A stretch of 64,000 nt of DNA from Paenibacillus sp. FSL W8-0426 (GCF_037969725.1 NZ_CP150203.1:2744001-2808000), one strand, 5' to 3'; positions 9,695 through 19,529 are shown, counted from the stretch's first letter. The notes: generated by a model not told the origin, from the sequence alone. Numbers and translations are program-made.

Positions 9695-11965
9695 ATGAAG
9701 CTAAGGTCCCTTTCTTTCTTATGGAAACTGTTATTGTTCTCGATTGTAATAGGCACGCTGCCCGTGATTGTGCTGGGCGCTTTTTCATATTACAATTCTT
9801 CGCAAACCGTGCAAGAAAAGGTGAATGAGGGCAACAAACTGTTGTTGCGGCAAATGCAAACAGGCGTCGAGCAGATGCTCCGGACGGTGGATAACTCGGC
9901 AACGCAGTTTTTGCAATCCCCGGTGGTTAATCAGGTGTTTGCGAAGCCGATTACCAATCAGGATTTTGAAATGGTTCATGAATTATACAAAGGCATTGCC
10001 ACGATTCAAACCTATGAGCTGGGCATCCGGGAAATTTATTTGTATAGTCTGGATCATCATTGGATGGTGACGAGCACCGGCGTGAATGAATATGCATCTC
10101 CGGGCTTTGGACCACAGCTCGAATCTTTCTCCCGTGAGCAGCCAGGCTCTTTTTGGAGTATGGTGCGATCCAATGATGCGGTGGATTCTGCGGGAGCCGT
10201 GTTTTTTGTAAAAAAGGTACCGTTTAATGCAGCAAATCCGAAAGGCATCATTGGCGTTGAACTGTCCCCGGACGTCATCCCAAGAAGAATGGCTGTTCAG
10301 AACGGTAATTTGGGAAACGCTTTCATATTGGATCAAAGCTTTCATCCGATCACGGTAGGAAATAGGGACATGGTACCCGTAAATGGCAGCGACGAATCCT
10401 ATTTGCAGCAGCTTCAGGAAACGAAGTCGGCCGCAGGGCAGTATGTTTCCAAGCTGGAAGGCAAGGCGGTAACCGTCACTTATCGCAAATCGTCCTACAA
10501 TGGCTGGATTTACGTGTCTGTTGCATCGAACGAACAGATCAATGAACAGAACCGGATTATCGGATGGATTACCTTGCTCGTCTGTTTGGCTATTTTGGCC
10601 ATGACGTTGATTCTTGCCTGGTTTGGTTCCAGACGGATGTACCGTCCGATCCGTTCCATCCACGCAGCGCTGGCGGCCATTGGCACTGCGCGAGAGTGGG
10701 AGGAGCCTCTCGGGGAGCTGCAGGTGATCGGAGAACGCGTGAATGATTTAATACGCAACCAATCACATATGATGAACGAGCTTCAAGGGCAGCAGATACA
10801 GCTTAAAGAATTTTTCATGCATAAGCTGTTGGCTGGAGAGATTGGTCATGCAGACTTTGAAGAAAAATTGGGTTGGTACGGAATCGGCCAGGCGTGGCCG
10901 TGCATGAGTTTGCTCGCGATTCAGATCGATACGTTGCAGGATACCCGTTATGAAGAGGCAAATCGGGATTTGCTTATGTTTGCCATCAATAACATGGTTG
11001 GTGAACTGGTACCGCAGGCGAACCGATTGGAGCCGGTTGTTATAACGGACATGCAAGTCACTTTGCTGGGTTCAAGCAAAACAGGCCAAGAATTGAAGGA
11101 AGAACTGTTTATATTGGCGACGGGAATTCAAAGGACAGTCTCCAAGTATTTAGGGATTAAAGTGAGCATCGGAATAAGTCGACCGTTCGGTTCGTTTGCA
11201 CGAACTCGGGAAGCATTGCATGAATCTGAGACGGCGCTTAAATTCAGCGTAGGACTTGGACAGGAATCGATTTTGTTCATTGAGGATGTGCAGCCGAAGA
11301 CCCATGATGTGGGCATGTTCCCTCAAGACAAGGAACAAGCTTTATTTGATGCCATGCGGTCAGGCAACATCGTGCAGGCAGAGATCGAATTGAAACAATT
11401 CATTATGGAGCTTTTTCCGTCAAATACGTCATTCCAGGATTACCACTTGTCTTTGCTGCGTTTGTTGGTCGACATTCTCCGTTTCGGTCATGAACTGTCC
11501 ATCTCGGCGGAAAGCACAACGGAAGACGAGTCTTCGCTGATCCAATCCTTGTTCAAGCTGCGCAATGTCAAAGAGATCGAGCACTGGTTCTGGTCATTGT
11601 TTGTTGAACCGTATACATGTGAGCTGGAGCGTCGTCGCGAAACGCAATTCAAACATATTTCAGAAGCCGTCATCGATATGATTCATCGTGAATATGACCA
11701 TGATCTGACGCTGGAAAACTGTGCTGCCCGGATCAACTACCATCCTCATTACGTGAGCCGTGTGTTCCGTCAGGAGACAGGAATCAATTTTGGGGAATAT
11801 TTGACGCAATATCGAATGGATATGGCCAAAAAGTGGTTAAAAGAGACCGATATGAAGATTTCGGAAATTGCAGAACGATTGCAGTACAACAACTCCGCCA
11901 ACTTCATCCGTTCTTTTCGGAAAATTGTAGGGATGACACCTGGAAAGTTCAGGGGAGAGAGCTAG
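9695..11965 (+). CDS. Membrane-anchored AraC-family transcriptional regulator
   Basis: A 756-residue one-component sensor-regulator common in Paenibacillus next to sugar transporters. A first membrane segment (~10-33) and a second (~287-308, LVCLAILAMTLILAW) flank an extracellular sensor domain of about 250 residues. A cytoplasmic linker with RMYRPIRSIH follows, and the AraC double helix-turn-helix occupies ~652-756 (LTLENCAARINYHPHYVSRVF and ISEIAERLQYNNSANFIRSF regions). ATG 9695 has GAGGAGG at 9684-9690. It is convergent with the ABC importer at 12070-15487 and probably activates it, perhaps through the tandem repeat at 15623-15660. The ligand is unknown. Confidence 0.88.
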   Translation: MKLRSLSFLWKLLLFSIVIGTLPVIVLGAFSYYNSSQTVQEKVNEGNKLLLRQMQTGVEQMLRTVDNSATQFLQSPVVNQVFAKPITNQDFEMVHELYKGIATIQTYELGIREIYLYSLDHHWMVTSTGVNEYASPGFGPQLESFSREQPGSFWSMVRSNDAVDSAGAVFFVKKVPFNAANPKGIIGVELSPDVIPRRMAVQNGNLGNAFILDQSFHPITVGNRDMVPVNGSDESYLQQLQETKSAAGQYVSKLEGKAVTVTYRKSSYNGWIYVSVASNEQINEQNRIIGWITLLVCLAILAMTLILAWFGSRRMYRPIRSIHAALAAIGTAREWEEPLGELQVIGERVNDLIRNQSHMMNELQGQQIQLKEFFMHKLLAGEIGHADFEEKLGWYGIGQAWPCMSLLAIQIDTLQDTRYEEANRDLLMFAINNMVGELVPQANRLEPVVITDMQVTLLGSSKTGQELKEELFILATGIQRTVSKYLGIKVSIGISRPFGSFARTREALHESETALKFSVGLGQESILFIEDVQPKTHDVGMFPQDKEQALFDAMRSGNIVQAEIELKQFIMELFPSNTSFQDYHLSLLRLLVDILRFGHELSISAESTTEDESSLIQSLFKLRNVKEIEHWFWSLFVEPYTCELERRRETQFKHISEAVIDMIHREYDHDLTLENCAARINYHPHYVSRVFRQETGINFGEYLTQYRMDMAKKWLKETDMKISEIAERLQYNNSANFIRSFRKIVGMTPGKFRGES

Positions 11966-11999
11966 TGTGATCATCGTTGCCAGTAGAGTAGAAGAAAAA

Positions 12000-12034
12000 G
12001 CCCCATGGAATCGGCAATCTCCGATTGATGGGGC
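12000..12034 (-). terminator. Terminator between convergent units
   Basis: GCCCCAT...ATGGGGC with an inner AATCGG/CCGATT helix. On the minus strand it ends in CTTTTTCTTC, so it mainly serves the importer operon. Confidence 0.75.
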
Positions 12035-12069
12035 AGTTGCGTTTGTCTGGAATCTCGGTTTCCAATGAT

Positions 12070-13578
12070 CTATTTGGTGGATTTGGCGTACTCCGCATTG
12101 ATTTCTTCAATAATTTTGCTGCCGCCGCTTTGCAGCCACTGATCGACTGCTTTTGACCAATCGGCCTCGCTGGCCGTACCCATGATGAATTTGACGGTCG
12201 CGTCCTGAATGATTTTATTCAGTTCATTGCCGAGTTCGATGGCCGTATTCGAGATGAACGGTGCAGCAGGATTGGGTATGGCAAACGTAGCATTGTCCTT
12301 GAACAATTCCACGCTGCGCTTTTCCAGCTCGGTGCCGTAGTTTTCAACCTCGTTCTGCAAAATCATGAACTGGCTGCTGTCCGTCATTTCGGCCCGCAAT
12401 TTCGGGTCCGGGTTCTGTACGTATTCCCCATTTTCAATCGTAAACTGTTTGCCTTCGATGCCGTAACGGAGCAGGTTTTGAATGTCTTTTTCAGACACGC
12501 TGTCGAAGTAGGCAAGAATTTGTTTGAGTTCTTCTTCCGTTTTCACGCTTGTTTTCGGGATCATATACATGCCCAAATAACCTGTTCCCGCTCGTGTAGC
12601 ATCCCCATTTGGTCCGGCGATCCGGTTGATCAGCTGTATTTTAGCCTCGGGAGTCACTTTCTTGATATTGTCTTCAATGTTTTTGCCGTCAACCATGTTG
12701 TCGATCCATAGCCCGGCTTTGCCTTTATACATCACGGATCGCCCGTCTTGAACAAGCGCGAAATCCTGATTGATGAGTTTTTCATCATACAGTTTCTTAT
12801 AGAACTTCAATGTTTCCAAATAGGCTTCGGTCATATGAGCGGGAATCAATTGGCCGTCTTTCAACTCCCATTCGTTGGGACCTCCGAGAAATACAAGCAC
12901 ATCCTTGAAGCCTGCGATATTGTTTCCCTGCATACCGACGGCAAGCCCGACTGTATCCTGGCGGCCGTTTAGATCCGGGTCCTCCGTGGCAAACGCTTTC
13001 AATACATCGTAAAGTTCATCTACGTTTGTCGGGGCATCCAATCCAAGGTGCTCAAGCCAATCTTGGCGAATCATTAACCCGAAGCGGGCGATATCCCGCT
13101 CACGGTAAAGGCCGTAAATTTTGTTGTCGATGGATGAATTGCTCAGTACGGTTTCGGACATCTTGCTCAAATTCGGGTAATCTTTCAAATAAGGTCCAAG
13201 CTCCCAGAACATGCCCGACCTGGCGGCATTCACGATAAAGGAGGCTTTGGGCTCCAAAGCTACGAAAGTTTTCGGAAGCTCGCCCGATGCCACGGTAGCG
13301 CTCAGTTTGTCCGTGTAGGACGAAGAGGGCACCCAAGATACGGTTAAATCGGTATTCGTTTTTTCCTCCAGTGTGGTGAGAATGGAACTGTTTGTGCTCA
13401 TTTGCTCTGCACTATACGTAGGCAGCATCATCGTTAAGGCAAGTGGACCTGGGCTGCTTGAGCCCTGTTCTCCTTGGGTAGAAGCGGGTTCGTTTCCGCC
13501 GCAAGCGGTCACGGTCATAAGCATTGTTGCGATCAGAGCAGACGTAGCCAGCCGTGCTTTCCGATATCGTTTGTTCAT
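12070..13578 (-). CDS. Extracellular sugar-binding lipoprotein of an ABC importer (LplA/YtcQ type)
   Basis: A 502-residue substrate-binding protein. The N-terminus is a lipoprotein signal peptide ending in the lipobox TVTAC, so it would be anchored outside the membrane. The sequence has family 1 solute-binding features such as GRQDTVGLAVG, and its length suits oligosaccharide binders. It is the last of three genes transcribed leftward, 54 bp after the second permease. A GGGGGAA ribosome binding site precedes ATG 13578. No ATPase gene is present, as is usual for this class, which shares an MsmX-like ATPase encoded elsewhere. Substrate unknown. Confidence 0.88.
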   Translation of the reverse strand: MNKRYRKARLATSALIATMLMTVTACGGNEPASTQGEQGSSSPGPLALTMMLPTYSAEQMSTNSSILTTLEEKTNTDLTVSWVPSSSYTDKLSATVASGELPKTFVALEPKASFIVNAARSGMFWELGPYLKDYPNLSKMSETVLSNSSIDNKIYGLYRERDIARFGLMIRQDWLEHLGLDAPTNVDELYDVLKAFATEDPDLNGRQDTVGLAVGMQGNNIAGFKDVLVFLGGPNEWELKDGQLIPAHMTEAYLETLKFYKKLYDEKLINQDFALVQDGRSVMYKGKAGLWIDNMVDGKNIEDNIKKVTPEAKIQLINRIAGPNGDATRAGTGYLGMYMIPKTSVKTEEELKQILAYFDSVSEKDIQNLLRYGIEGKQFTIENGEYVQNPDPKLRAEMTDSSQFMILQNEVENYGTELEKRSVELFKDNATFAIPNPAAPFISNTAIELGNELNKIIQDATVKFIMGTASEADWSKAVDQWLQSGGSKIIEEINAEYAKSTK

Positions 13579-13632
13579 CTTATTTCCCCCTACAACATAA
13601 TGGTTGAATGAGCTGAATTCATTCGGGAGCGG

Positions 13633-14523
13633 TTAGCCTTTCACGGAGCCCAGCAAGACCCCTTTGGCAAAATGCTTTTGCAAAAACGGATACACCAGCA
13701 AAATCGGCAGCGTGGATACGACAATGACCGCCATCTTGATGGATTGTTCCGGCGGCGATACGTAATCCGACTCCATGGCCGCGGAATCCCCGATTCCGCC
13801 CGAAGCCAAAATGACGAACTGCCGCAACAAAACCTGTATGGGCCATTTGGCATTATCGTTGATATAGAGTACGGCGCTGAAATACGTGTTCCAGTGACCT
13901 ACGGCGTAGAACAACGAGAAGGTCGCAATGGCAGGCATGGAAAGCGGGATCACGATCCGAAAGAACACGCCGAGATCGTTACATCCATCGATTTTGGCCG
14001 ATTCCTCCAGGCTTTCGGGGAGCTGCTGGAAAAAGTTGCGGATAATGATCAGGTTAAATGCACTGATTGCTCCCGGAATGAGCAAAGACCAATACGTATC
14101 GATCATGCCCAGTTGTTTAACTACGAGGAATGTGGGAATCATGCCGCCGCTGAACAGCATCGTGAATACGACCAGCACCAGAATCGGTTTGCGAAAATCC
14201 ATGTCTTTGCGCGCCAACGGATAGGCCATCAAGCAGGTAAAGAAGATGTTAATCAACGTGCCGAATGCCGTAATGTAAATGGTCACGAACAGGCTTTTGA
14301 CAAGGGTAGGGGTAGAGAAGATGTACCTGTATGCATCCAGTGTAAACTCTGTTGGGAACAAAATGAAGCCGCGAAGCAGCAATTCCTTCTGTGTGGCGAA
14401 AGAACCGGCAACCACGTAAATGAAAGGAAGCACGGTTAACAAAGCAAATGCGGCCAATAACGCGATATTCAAACTGTCAAAAATGCGGCTTCCCAAGCTG
14501 GGTTTGATCATCATTCTTTCCAT
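13633..14523 (-). CDS. Carbohydrate ABC transporter permease (YtcP/LplC type)
   Basis: About 296 residues with six predicted membrane segments. The EAA-type loop that contacts the ATPase reads ESLEESAKIDGCNDLGVFFR, and the C-terminus KGVLLGSVKG is typical of YtcP-like permeases. ATG 14523 is chosen since AAGGAAAGGAG lies directly upstream and it avoids overlap; an in-frame ATG at 14553 would overlap the previous gene. It pairs with the permease at 14534 and the lipoprotein at 12070. Confidence 0.88.
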   Translation of the reverse strand: MERMMIKPSLGSRIFDSLNIALLAAFALLTVLPFIYVVAGSFATQKELLLRGFILFPTEFTLDAYRYIFSTPTLVKSLFVTIYITAFGTLINIFFTCLMAYPLARKDMDFRKPILVLVVFTMLFSGGMIPTFLVVKQLGMIDTYWSLLIPGAISAFNLIIIRNFFQQLPESLEESAKIDGCNDLGVFFRIVIPLSMPAIATFSLFYAVGHWNTYFSAVLYINDNAKWPIQVLLRQFVILASGGIGDSAAMESDYVSPPEQSIKMAVIVVSTLPILLVYPFLQKHFAKGVLLGSVKG

Positions 14524-14533
14524 GCTCCTTTCC

Positions 14534-15487
14534 TTAGTAAATGCCTTCTTCACCGAATTTTTTGACCATATGGTTGGCGGTCACGACCAAAATCAGTCCA
14601 ATCAGCGACTTGAATAGCCCAACGGCTGTGCTGAAGCTATACTGTCCCTGGCTAATTCCGACGGAATAAACATAGGTATCAAACACTTCGCCAACCTCGC
14701 GGTTCATGGCATTGAGCATGAGGAAAATTTGCTCGAACCCCGTATCCAGGAAATTACCCAAACGAAGAATAAGCAAAATGATGATGGTGCTGCGGATGGC
14801 CGGCAGCGTAATATGCCACAGCTGACGGAGCCGGTTAGCGCCATCCATGCGCGCGGCCTCATACAATTGGGGATCAACGCCCGATAATGCAGCCAGAAAA
14901 ATAATCGTCCCCCATCCGGTCTCTTTCCATATCACTTCTGCGGTAACGATCGTGCGAAACCACTCATTGCTTGCCAGAAAATTGATTTTCTCCTGACCGA
15001 AATAGGCGAGAATATCATTCACGATTCCGCCTTCCGTGGTCAAAAAAATATATGCGATGCCGACAACGACCACCCAGGACATGAAATGGGGGATATATAC
15101 CAAGGTCTGAACCGTTCGTTTGAATAGTTGGTGCCGCAGTTCGTTCAACATCAGCGCAATGATAATCGGCAGCGGAAAGAAAAATAGAATATTCAAAGCA
15201 GCAAGCACCAACGTGTTCCGAAACAGGACGATGAAGTTCGGATCGTTAAAAAAACGTTCGAAATGTTTGAAACCGGCAAACGGGCTATCCCAAAATCCGA
15301 GGAACGGCTGATAGTCTTTAAATGCGATGAGCACGCCATACATCGGCCAGTATTTGAACAGTAGGAAATACAAGAGGCCGGGAAAAAGCATGAAATACAG
15401 CCATCGGTTCTTCGCGATTCTTCCTAACCGGGTCGGTGCTCTGGATACCGGGACCATGAGCGTCGATTTTTTTGCGTGATGGATCAT
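14534..15487 (-). CDS. Sugar ABC transporter permease (LplB type)
   Basis: A 317-residue inner-membrane protein with about six membrane segments. Family landmarks are WLYFMLFPGLLYFLLFKYWP at the N-terminus, MYGVLIAFKDYQPFLG, and an EAA-loop at LYEAARMDGANRLRQLWHIT. It is the first gene of the leftward importer operon. ATG 15487 has AAAGGG about 11 bases upstream. Its promoter should lie in the 328-bp gap to the right, where the direct repeat at 15623-15660 is the only strong signal I see. Confidence 0.88.
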   Translation of the reverse strand: MIHHAKKSTLMVPVSRAPTRLGRIAKNRWLYFMLFPGLLYFLLFKYWPMYGVLIAFKDYQPFLGFWDSPFAGFKHFERFFNDPNFIVLFRNTLVLAALNILFFFPLPIIIALMLNELRHQLFKRTVQTLVYIPHFMSWVVVVGIAYIFLTTEGGIVNDILAYFGQEKINFLASNEWFRTIVTAEVIWKETGWGTIIFLAALSGVDPQLYEAARMDGANRLRQLWHITLPAIRSTIIILLILRLGNFLDTGFEQIFLMLNAMNREVGEVFDTYVYSVGISQGQYSFSTAVGLFKSLIGLILVVTANHMVKKFGEEGIY

Positions 15488-15622
15488 GTCATTTTCATCC
15501 CTTTCTGAGGCGGTGTCTTTGGGAGGAGCATAGCTGCATCATAGCGGGAGAGAACAATTGCCGTCGATAGTCCCTGATTGTCTAGTTGGCCGGGGAAGTG
15601 CGATGCAAAGGGATATTTCATG

Positions 15623-15660
15623 CTGTAGTCATTCGTTGCGCCAGCAGTCAATTGTTGCGC
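15623..15660 (-). promoter_or_regulatory. Tandem 19-bp direct repeat, candidate AraC-type operator
   Basis: Read on the minus strand, two adjacent 19-mers beginning GCGCAAC and sharing TGACT in the second half match at 15 of 19 positions. They lie ~135 bp upstream of the importer operon start. AraC-family activators often bind such direct repeats, so the regulator at 9695 is the obvious candidate. The rest of the 15488-15815 gap shows no convincing -10/-35 pair or terminator. Confidence 0.45.
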
Positions 15661-15815
15661 TATGGGGTCATAACCTCCATTTTTTCTGGGGAATGCATGT
15701 GGGCAGCGAACGATGCTTCCAATACCCTGTCTTTGCCAAAGACGCGGAATAATTTCTGCCCATACTGTTTAAAATAAAGACGTTTTTCCAGATTCCAACA
15801 GAGAGGAGAAGGATG

Positions 15816-16112
15816 ATGAAAGACAAGTTCCTGCCGGAAGAAAGGCGGCCGTATACGGATGTCTCAACGGTGGAGTCCCAGCGAAACGACCTGACGTTTG
15901 AGGAATTCCCGGAAGGGCCGTACGGGTCTTCGCTCTTGTCCGAATCTTTGGGGAAAAGCTCGCCTTGGCGCGCCGATCAGCGTACGGCCCACCGGTTCGA
16001 TTACGAGTATCACGAGCTGCATGAAGGTGAGGACCGGGATTATCCCGGACAGGATGTGTTTGACGAATCTGTTCCGGATGATATGCATAAACCGCAATAT
16101 CCTGTGGAATAG
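15816..16112 (+). CDS. Uncharacterised small acidic protein
   Basis: A 98-residue soluble protein with no signal peptide or membrane segment. It is rich in Glu, Asp, Pro and Tyr (RRPYTDVSTVESQRNDLTFE, then YEYHELHEGEDRDYPGQD) and looks partly disordered. I recognise no domain. ATG 15816 follows GAGGAG (15803-15808) at seven bases; ATG 15813 is possible. It is followed by a terminator-like hairpin and stands alone between divergent units. Coding status rests on the ribosome binding site, amino-acid composition and lack of a better frame. Confidence 0.6.
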   Translation: MKDKFLPEERRPYTDVSTVESQRNDLTFEEFPEGPYGSSLLSESLGKSSPWRADQRTAHRFDYEYHELHEGEDRDYPGQDVFDESVPDDMHKPQYPVE

Positions 16113-16176
16113 CCCGGGGATATGGAAACATCTCCAGCATGCATGGACCATGCAAAGAGGCATATTTTATAAGCGC

Positions 16177-16219
16177 AAAAACCCATTTCCATGGATCTTC
16201 TGCTGGCGATGGGTTTTGT
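16177..16219 (+). terminator. Terminator-like hairpin after the small acidic protein
   Basis: AAAACCCAT (16177-16185) pairs with ATGGGTTTT (16209-16217). Confidence 0.5.
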
Positions 16220-16310
16220 GTTGTTGGTGTACCATGTCTTATAATTTAAAAATGATGGACGTACCTTATCTTCCAAAGAAACCCAAAGATACATATGAAG
16301 GAGAGAATGA

Positions 16311-17180
16311 ATGAAATATTTGACCAAGGAATGGTATGAGCTTTGTCAAAAGACCGGATTACACTTCGGTAAAAGAGTACACCGTGGGGCTGAGAAACGG
16401 GACGAAGCATTATATAAACGGCTTTACAAAAGAAAAGAGAATGAATTCATAAAAATGCAGCGTGAAATCTATGATGTGGATCCCCGCTTCATGCTCGAAC
16501 AGGAAGGAACATTGATGATTCCCCTTGAAAAGTTCGTTACAGGTGAGGAGGTTTCTTCTGAGGAAATGAAGATTTACGAGATGACTCCCGAAGAAAGACA
16601 AAGAATACAGACATATATTGATGAGTATGATGCACGACCACCCTTTGATGAGGTGAACTCCAAACAGCAATTCAGTGACAATCATGAGTGGAGCTGCCGA
16701 GAAGAAATACGAAGGCTGCCCCCTGCGCTTTCCAGTCAAATCGCAGATGAACGGGTATTCGCATTGGGCTACTGTACAAAGGAAGTTATGCGGCAGCTAA
16801 AGTTATTGAGCAAAGAGAACGAAAAGAAAATGATGCGTACCCTGGATGAATATCGGAAAGTAAGGCAAAATGAACAAATTCCTGAAGATATCCAACGTAA
16901 ATTCAGTTTTCACGATTGCAGAGTGATCCGCGTAGATTCTGGCGAAGCCGTGGTTATTCGACTTGATACAGAGGGAGGATTTACAAACCTCAATCACATT
17001 ACGTTTGTTGGGGCTGAAATTATAAAGCAGGATGAAATTGTAGGAAGCTGCTGGCTCTATGAGGAGCTTTATCGTATAGACCATGGGTATGAAGCGCACG
17101 TGCTTTTTGAGGATGGAAGTGAACTCATTATTCGTTGTAATGACATCATCATTGTACAGGACCCCGTCGGAACGGACTAA
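16311..17180 (+). CDS. DUF4085 family protein
   Basis: A 289-residue soluble protein beginning MKYLTKEWYELCQKTGLH, which I recognise as the start of DUF4085 proteins. The N-terminal two thirds are charged and helical; the last ~90 residues (FSFHDCRVIRVD to IIIVQDPV) read as a beta-rich domain. No catalytic motif is visible and no role is known. ATG 16311 follows AAGGAGAG (16298-16305). It is a monocistronic unit closed by the terminator at 17220. Confidence 0.75.
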   Translation: MKYLTKEWYELCQKTGLHFGKRVHRGAEKRDEALYKRLYKRKENEFIKMQREIYDVDPRFMLEQEGTLMIPLEKFVTGEEVSSEEMKIYEMTPEERQRIQTYIDEYDARPPFDEVNSKQQFSDNHEWSCREEIRRLPPALSSQIADERVFALGYCTKEVMRQLKLLSKENEKKMMRTLDEYRKVRQNEQIPEDIQRKFSFHDCRVIRVDSGEAVVIRLDTEGGFTNLNHITFVGAEIIKQDEIVGSCWLYEELYRIDHGYEAHVLFEDGSELIIRCNDIIIVQDPVGTD

Positions 17181-17219
17181 CTTTTTACCCCATTTTAAAA
17201 TTAAAATACGTTGTTGCTG

Positions 17220-17246
17220 AAGCCTGCCCAAAAGGACAGGCTTTTT
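17220..17246 (+). terminator. Terminator after the DUF4085 gene
   Basis: AAGCCTG (17220-17226) pairs with CAGGCTT (17237-17243), followed by a T run. Confidence 0.8.
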
Positions 17247-17255
17247 CGTTTGGAT

Positions 17256-18776
17256 CTACCTCATCAGCGGCAGCAGTACCTTGAACGCAGTCCCCGATCC
17301 CGGTTTACTGGTTACCATGATGCTGCCGCCGTGCATCTCGACGATCGAACCCGTGATGGCAAGCCCTAGCCCGGCACCGCCCTGTTTACGGGAGCGCGAA
17401 GAGCTGGTGCGGTAGAATCGTTCGAAAATATGGGGAAGATGCTCCTGATCAATCCCGATTCCGTTATCTGCGATGCTCAGCTCCGCATACCCTTCTACGG
17501 CATACAGGTTCAGGGCAATTCGACCGGACGTCGGGTCCGTATGCTGAACAGCATTCTGGAACAGGTTGAGCACCACTTGCTTCAGCTTGTGGGGATCGGC
17601 GGACACATGCAGGTCGGCGGTCAGATCAAAATGCACGGTGCGTTCGCCGGCCATGATCAGAAGCTGCGGCTCCATGTCCCGGAGCAGACCGTCAAGTCGG
17701 ACATCGGCATGTTCAAGCCGGGGAGCCTGATCCAGTTTGGTGAGCATCAGCAGGTCTTCCACAAGTTTGTTAATGCGCACCGATTCGCCGTGCATGCTGT
17801 TCAGCGCGAGATGCAGCTGTTCTTCATTATTGGCTGCACCCCGCTGCAGCACTTCGATGAAACCGTGGATGGACGTGAGCGGCGTGCGCAGTTCGTGGGA
17901 AGCATCCGACAAAAAACGCTGCATGCGTTCTTTGGAAGCACGTTCGGCTTCAAATGAGCGTTCCAGCCGTTCCAGCATGCCATTGAACGACTGGGCAAGC
18001 TGATCAATTTCCCGCTGTCCCTGCACGGCAGGCACACGCTCGGCCAGACTGCCTGCATCGATGCGCTGCACCGTATCGACCATGTTGGACAGCGGAACCA
18101 GCGTTCTGCGCATCGCTTTGGCGTATAAAGCAAGACCGGCAACCAAAGCCAGCAGCGAAAGCGCGATAAAAATCATCAGCTGTTTCAGGATCAAATCCTT
18201 GAAAGGCTTCGTTTCGGTCCCCATTTGCACGAGCGGAAAGCCGTGGTTGCGTGGTCCCGGCGTGGAAAAGACGATCAGCTGTTCCTTGCCGGATGCATCT
18301 GTAACGATGCGGTAGGTGACGTGCTGTTGGTCGTTCAATTGATCCAGAATGGCGGAATAGTCCGATTCCTGCAGCCGTGGAGCGGCCAGCCCGTCCGAAC
18401 CGAATACGTCCTGAAATTGGCCTGATCCTTCAATGATCGCGAGCGAGCGATCGGGAATGAACAGGAAACGGCCTCCATTGCCCCTGTCATCGGGACTGCC
18501 CTGGCCGGAAGGGAATGCTCGGAACGTCTCGTTCCGGGAAGATATGCCCAGCCAGACGGGGGGCATGGATCGCAGCTGCTGCTCCATCGTTTTGGCCTGG
18601 CTGCGGTAGAGGAAACTTTCCATGATCCAAAACTGAACAATGCCGATCAGGAGCAGCAGCACGGCCAGAATGATCAGGGAGCGGGCCAGAAGTTGGGAGC
18701 GAAGGGAGCGAAGACCGGACCATTGCCGCAGCCGATCCATCCACTTCAATTCATGGGTAAGCATACGCTTCATCAT
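17256..18776 (-). CDS. Sensor histidine kinase (EnvZ/OmpR-type partner)
   Basis: A 506-residue membrane kinase. Membrane segments at ~30-52 and ~195-217 enclose a ~140-residue extracellular sensor. A HAMP domain (RRTLVPLSNMVDTVQRIDAG) follows. The H-box SDASHELRTPLTS puts the phosphorylated histidine near residue 293. The N-box FQNAVQHT, G1 ADNGIGI and G2 GGAGLGLAI complete the ATPase domain. It starts one base after the response regulator stops, so they are co-transcribed. The pair is divergent from the glycosylation genes and may control them, which is inference. Confidence 0.92.
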   Translation of the reverse strand: MMKRMLTHELKWMDRLRQWSGLRSLRSQLLARSLIILAVLLLLIGIVQFWIMESFLYRSQAKTMEQQLRSMPPVWLGISSRNETFRAFPSGQGSPDDRGNGGRFLFIPDRSLAIIEGSGQFQDVFGSDGLAAPRLQESDYSAILDQLNDQQHVTYRIVTDASGKEQLIVFSTPGPRNHGFPLVQMGTETKPFKDLILKQLMIFIALSLLALVAGLALYAKAMRRTLVPLSNMVDTVQRIDAGSLAERVPAVQGQREIDQLAQSFNGMLERLERSFEAERASKERMQRFLSDASHELRTPLTSIHGFIEVLQRGAANNEEQLHLALNSMHGESVRINKLVEDLLMLTKLDQAPRLEHADVRLDGLLRDMEPQLLIMAGERTVHFDLTADLHVSADPHKLKQVVLNLFQNAVQHTDPTSGRIALNLYAVEGYAELSIADNGIGIDQEHLPHIFERFYRTSSSRSRKQGGAGLGLAITGSIVEMHGGSIMVTSKPGSGTAFKVLLPLMR

Positions 18777-18777
18777 G

Positions 18778-19461
18778 TTATAAGTCCACCCGGTATCCGA
18801 CGCCGCGCAGCGTGCGAATTAACCGATGTTCCTTATCGCCAAGCTTGTCCCGCAGCGAACGAATGTACACTTCGACGATATTTTCTTCCCCGCCAAAATC
18901 ATATCCCCATACCCTGCTTAGTATGGTGGCTTTACTTAGTACAATGCCGTGGTTGTGCACGATGAATTTGAGCAGTTCGTATTCGGTTGGCGATAGCTCC
19001 AGGACTTGTCCCTGATAGGTAAACTCCTTCCGCAGATCATCGATGCGGAACGGGCCGTACGTGACGGCTCCCATTAAGAGCGGAAACTGGTTGCGAAGTC
19101 TGGCCTGAATTCGTGCGAGCAGCTCGTCGAAAGCAAACGGTTTGATCATGTAGTCATCGGCACCGAGCCATAACCCTCTGACCCGGTGTTCCACTTCATC
19201 CCTGGCAGTAAGCATAATGACCCCGACCGGATGCCCTGCGCTGCGCAGTCGTTCCACGACCTCAAAACCGTCCATTTCAGGCATCATTACATCAAGAATG
19301 ACCATATGCGGCTGGAATTCGGATGCGACTTCAAGCGCCGTGGCGCCATCGGGAGCGGTGCGTACGTCGAAGCCTTCATTGCTCAAACCCAGCTCCAGAA
19401 ATTGCAGGATATGCGGCTCATCGTCAGCCAGCAATATTTTCACAGCAGTATTCAGCTTCAT
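18778..19461 (-). CDS. OmpR/PhoB-family response regulator
   Basis: A 227-residue regulator. The receiver domain has the acidic pocket ADDEP, phospho-acceptor D57 in ILDVMMPEMDG, the switch threonine in MLTARD and the conserved lysine in YMIKPF. The C-terminal winged helix (~130-227) shows LSPTEYELLKFIV and VEVYIRSLRDKLGD with the RTLRGVGYRV wing. First gene of the leftward two-gene unit with the kinase. An 11-bp direct repeat upstream (19530) resembles sites bound by this class. Confidence 0.93.
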   Translation of the reverse strand: MKLNTAVKILLADDEPHILQFLELGLSNEGFDVRTAPDGATALEVASEFQPHMVILDVMMPEMDGFEVVERLRSAGHPVGVIMLTARDEVEHRVRGLWLGADDYMIKPFAFDELLARIQARLRNQFPLLMGAVTYGPFRIDDLRKEFTYQGQVLELSPTEYELLKFIVHNHGIVLSKATILSRVWGYDFGGEENIVEVYIRSLRDKLGDKEHRLIRTLRGVGYRVDL

Positions 19462-19529
19462 TCGTGGATAGTCCTCCTGTGTTATGCATGCCCAATAGGC
19501 AGAATTATGATCTATTATTGCGCTCCAAC

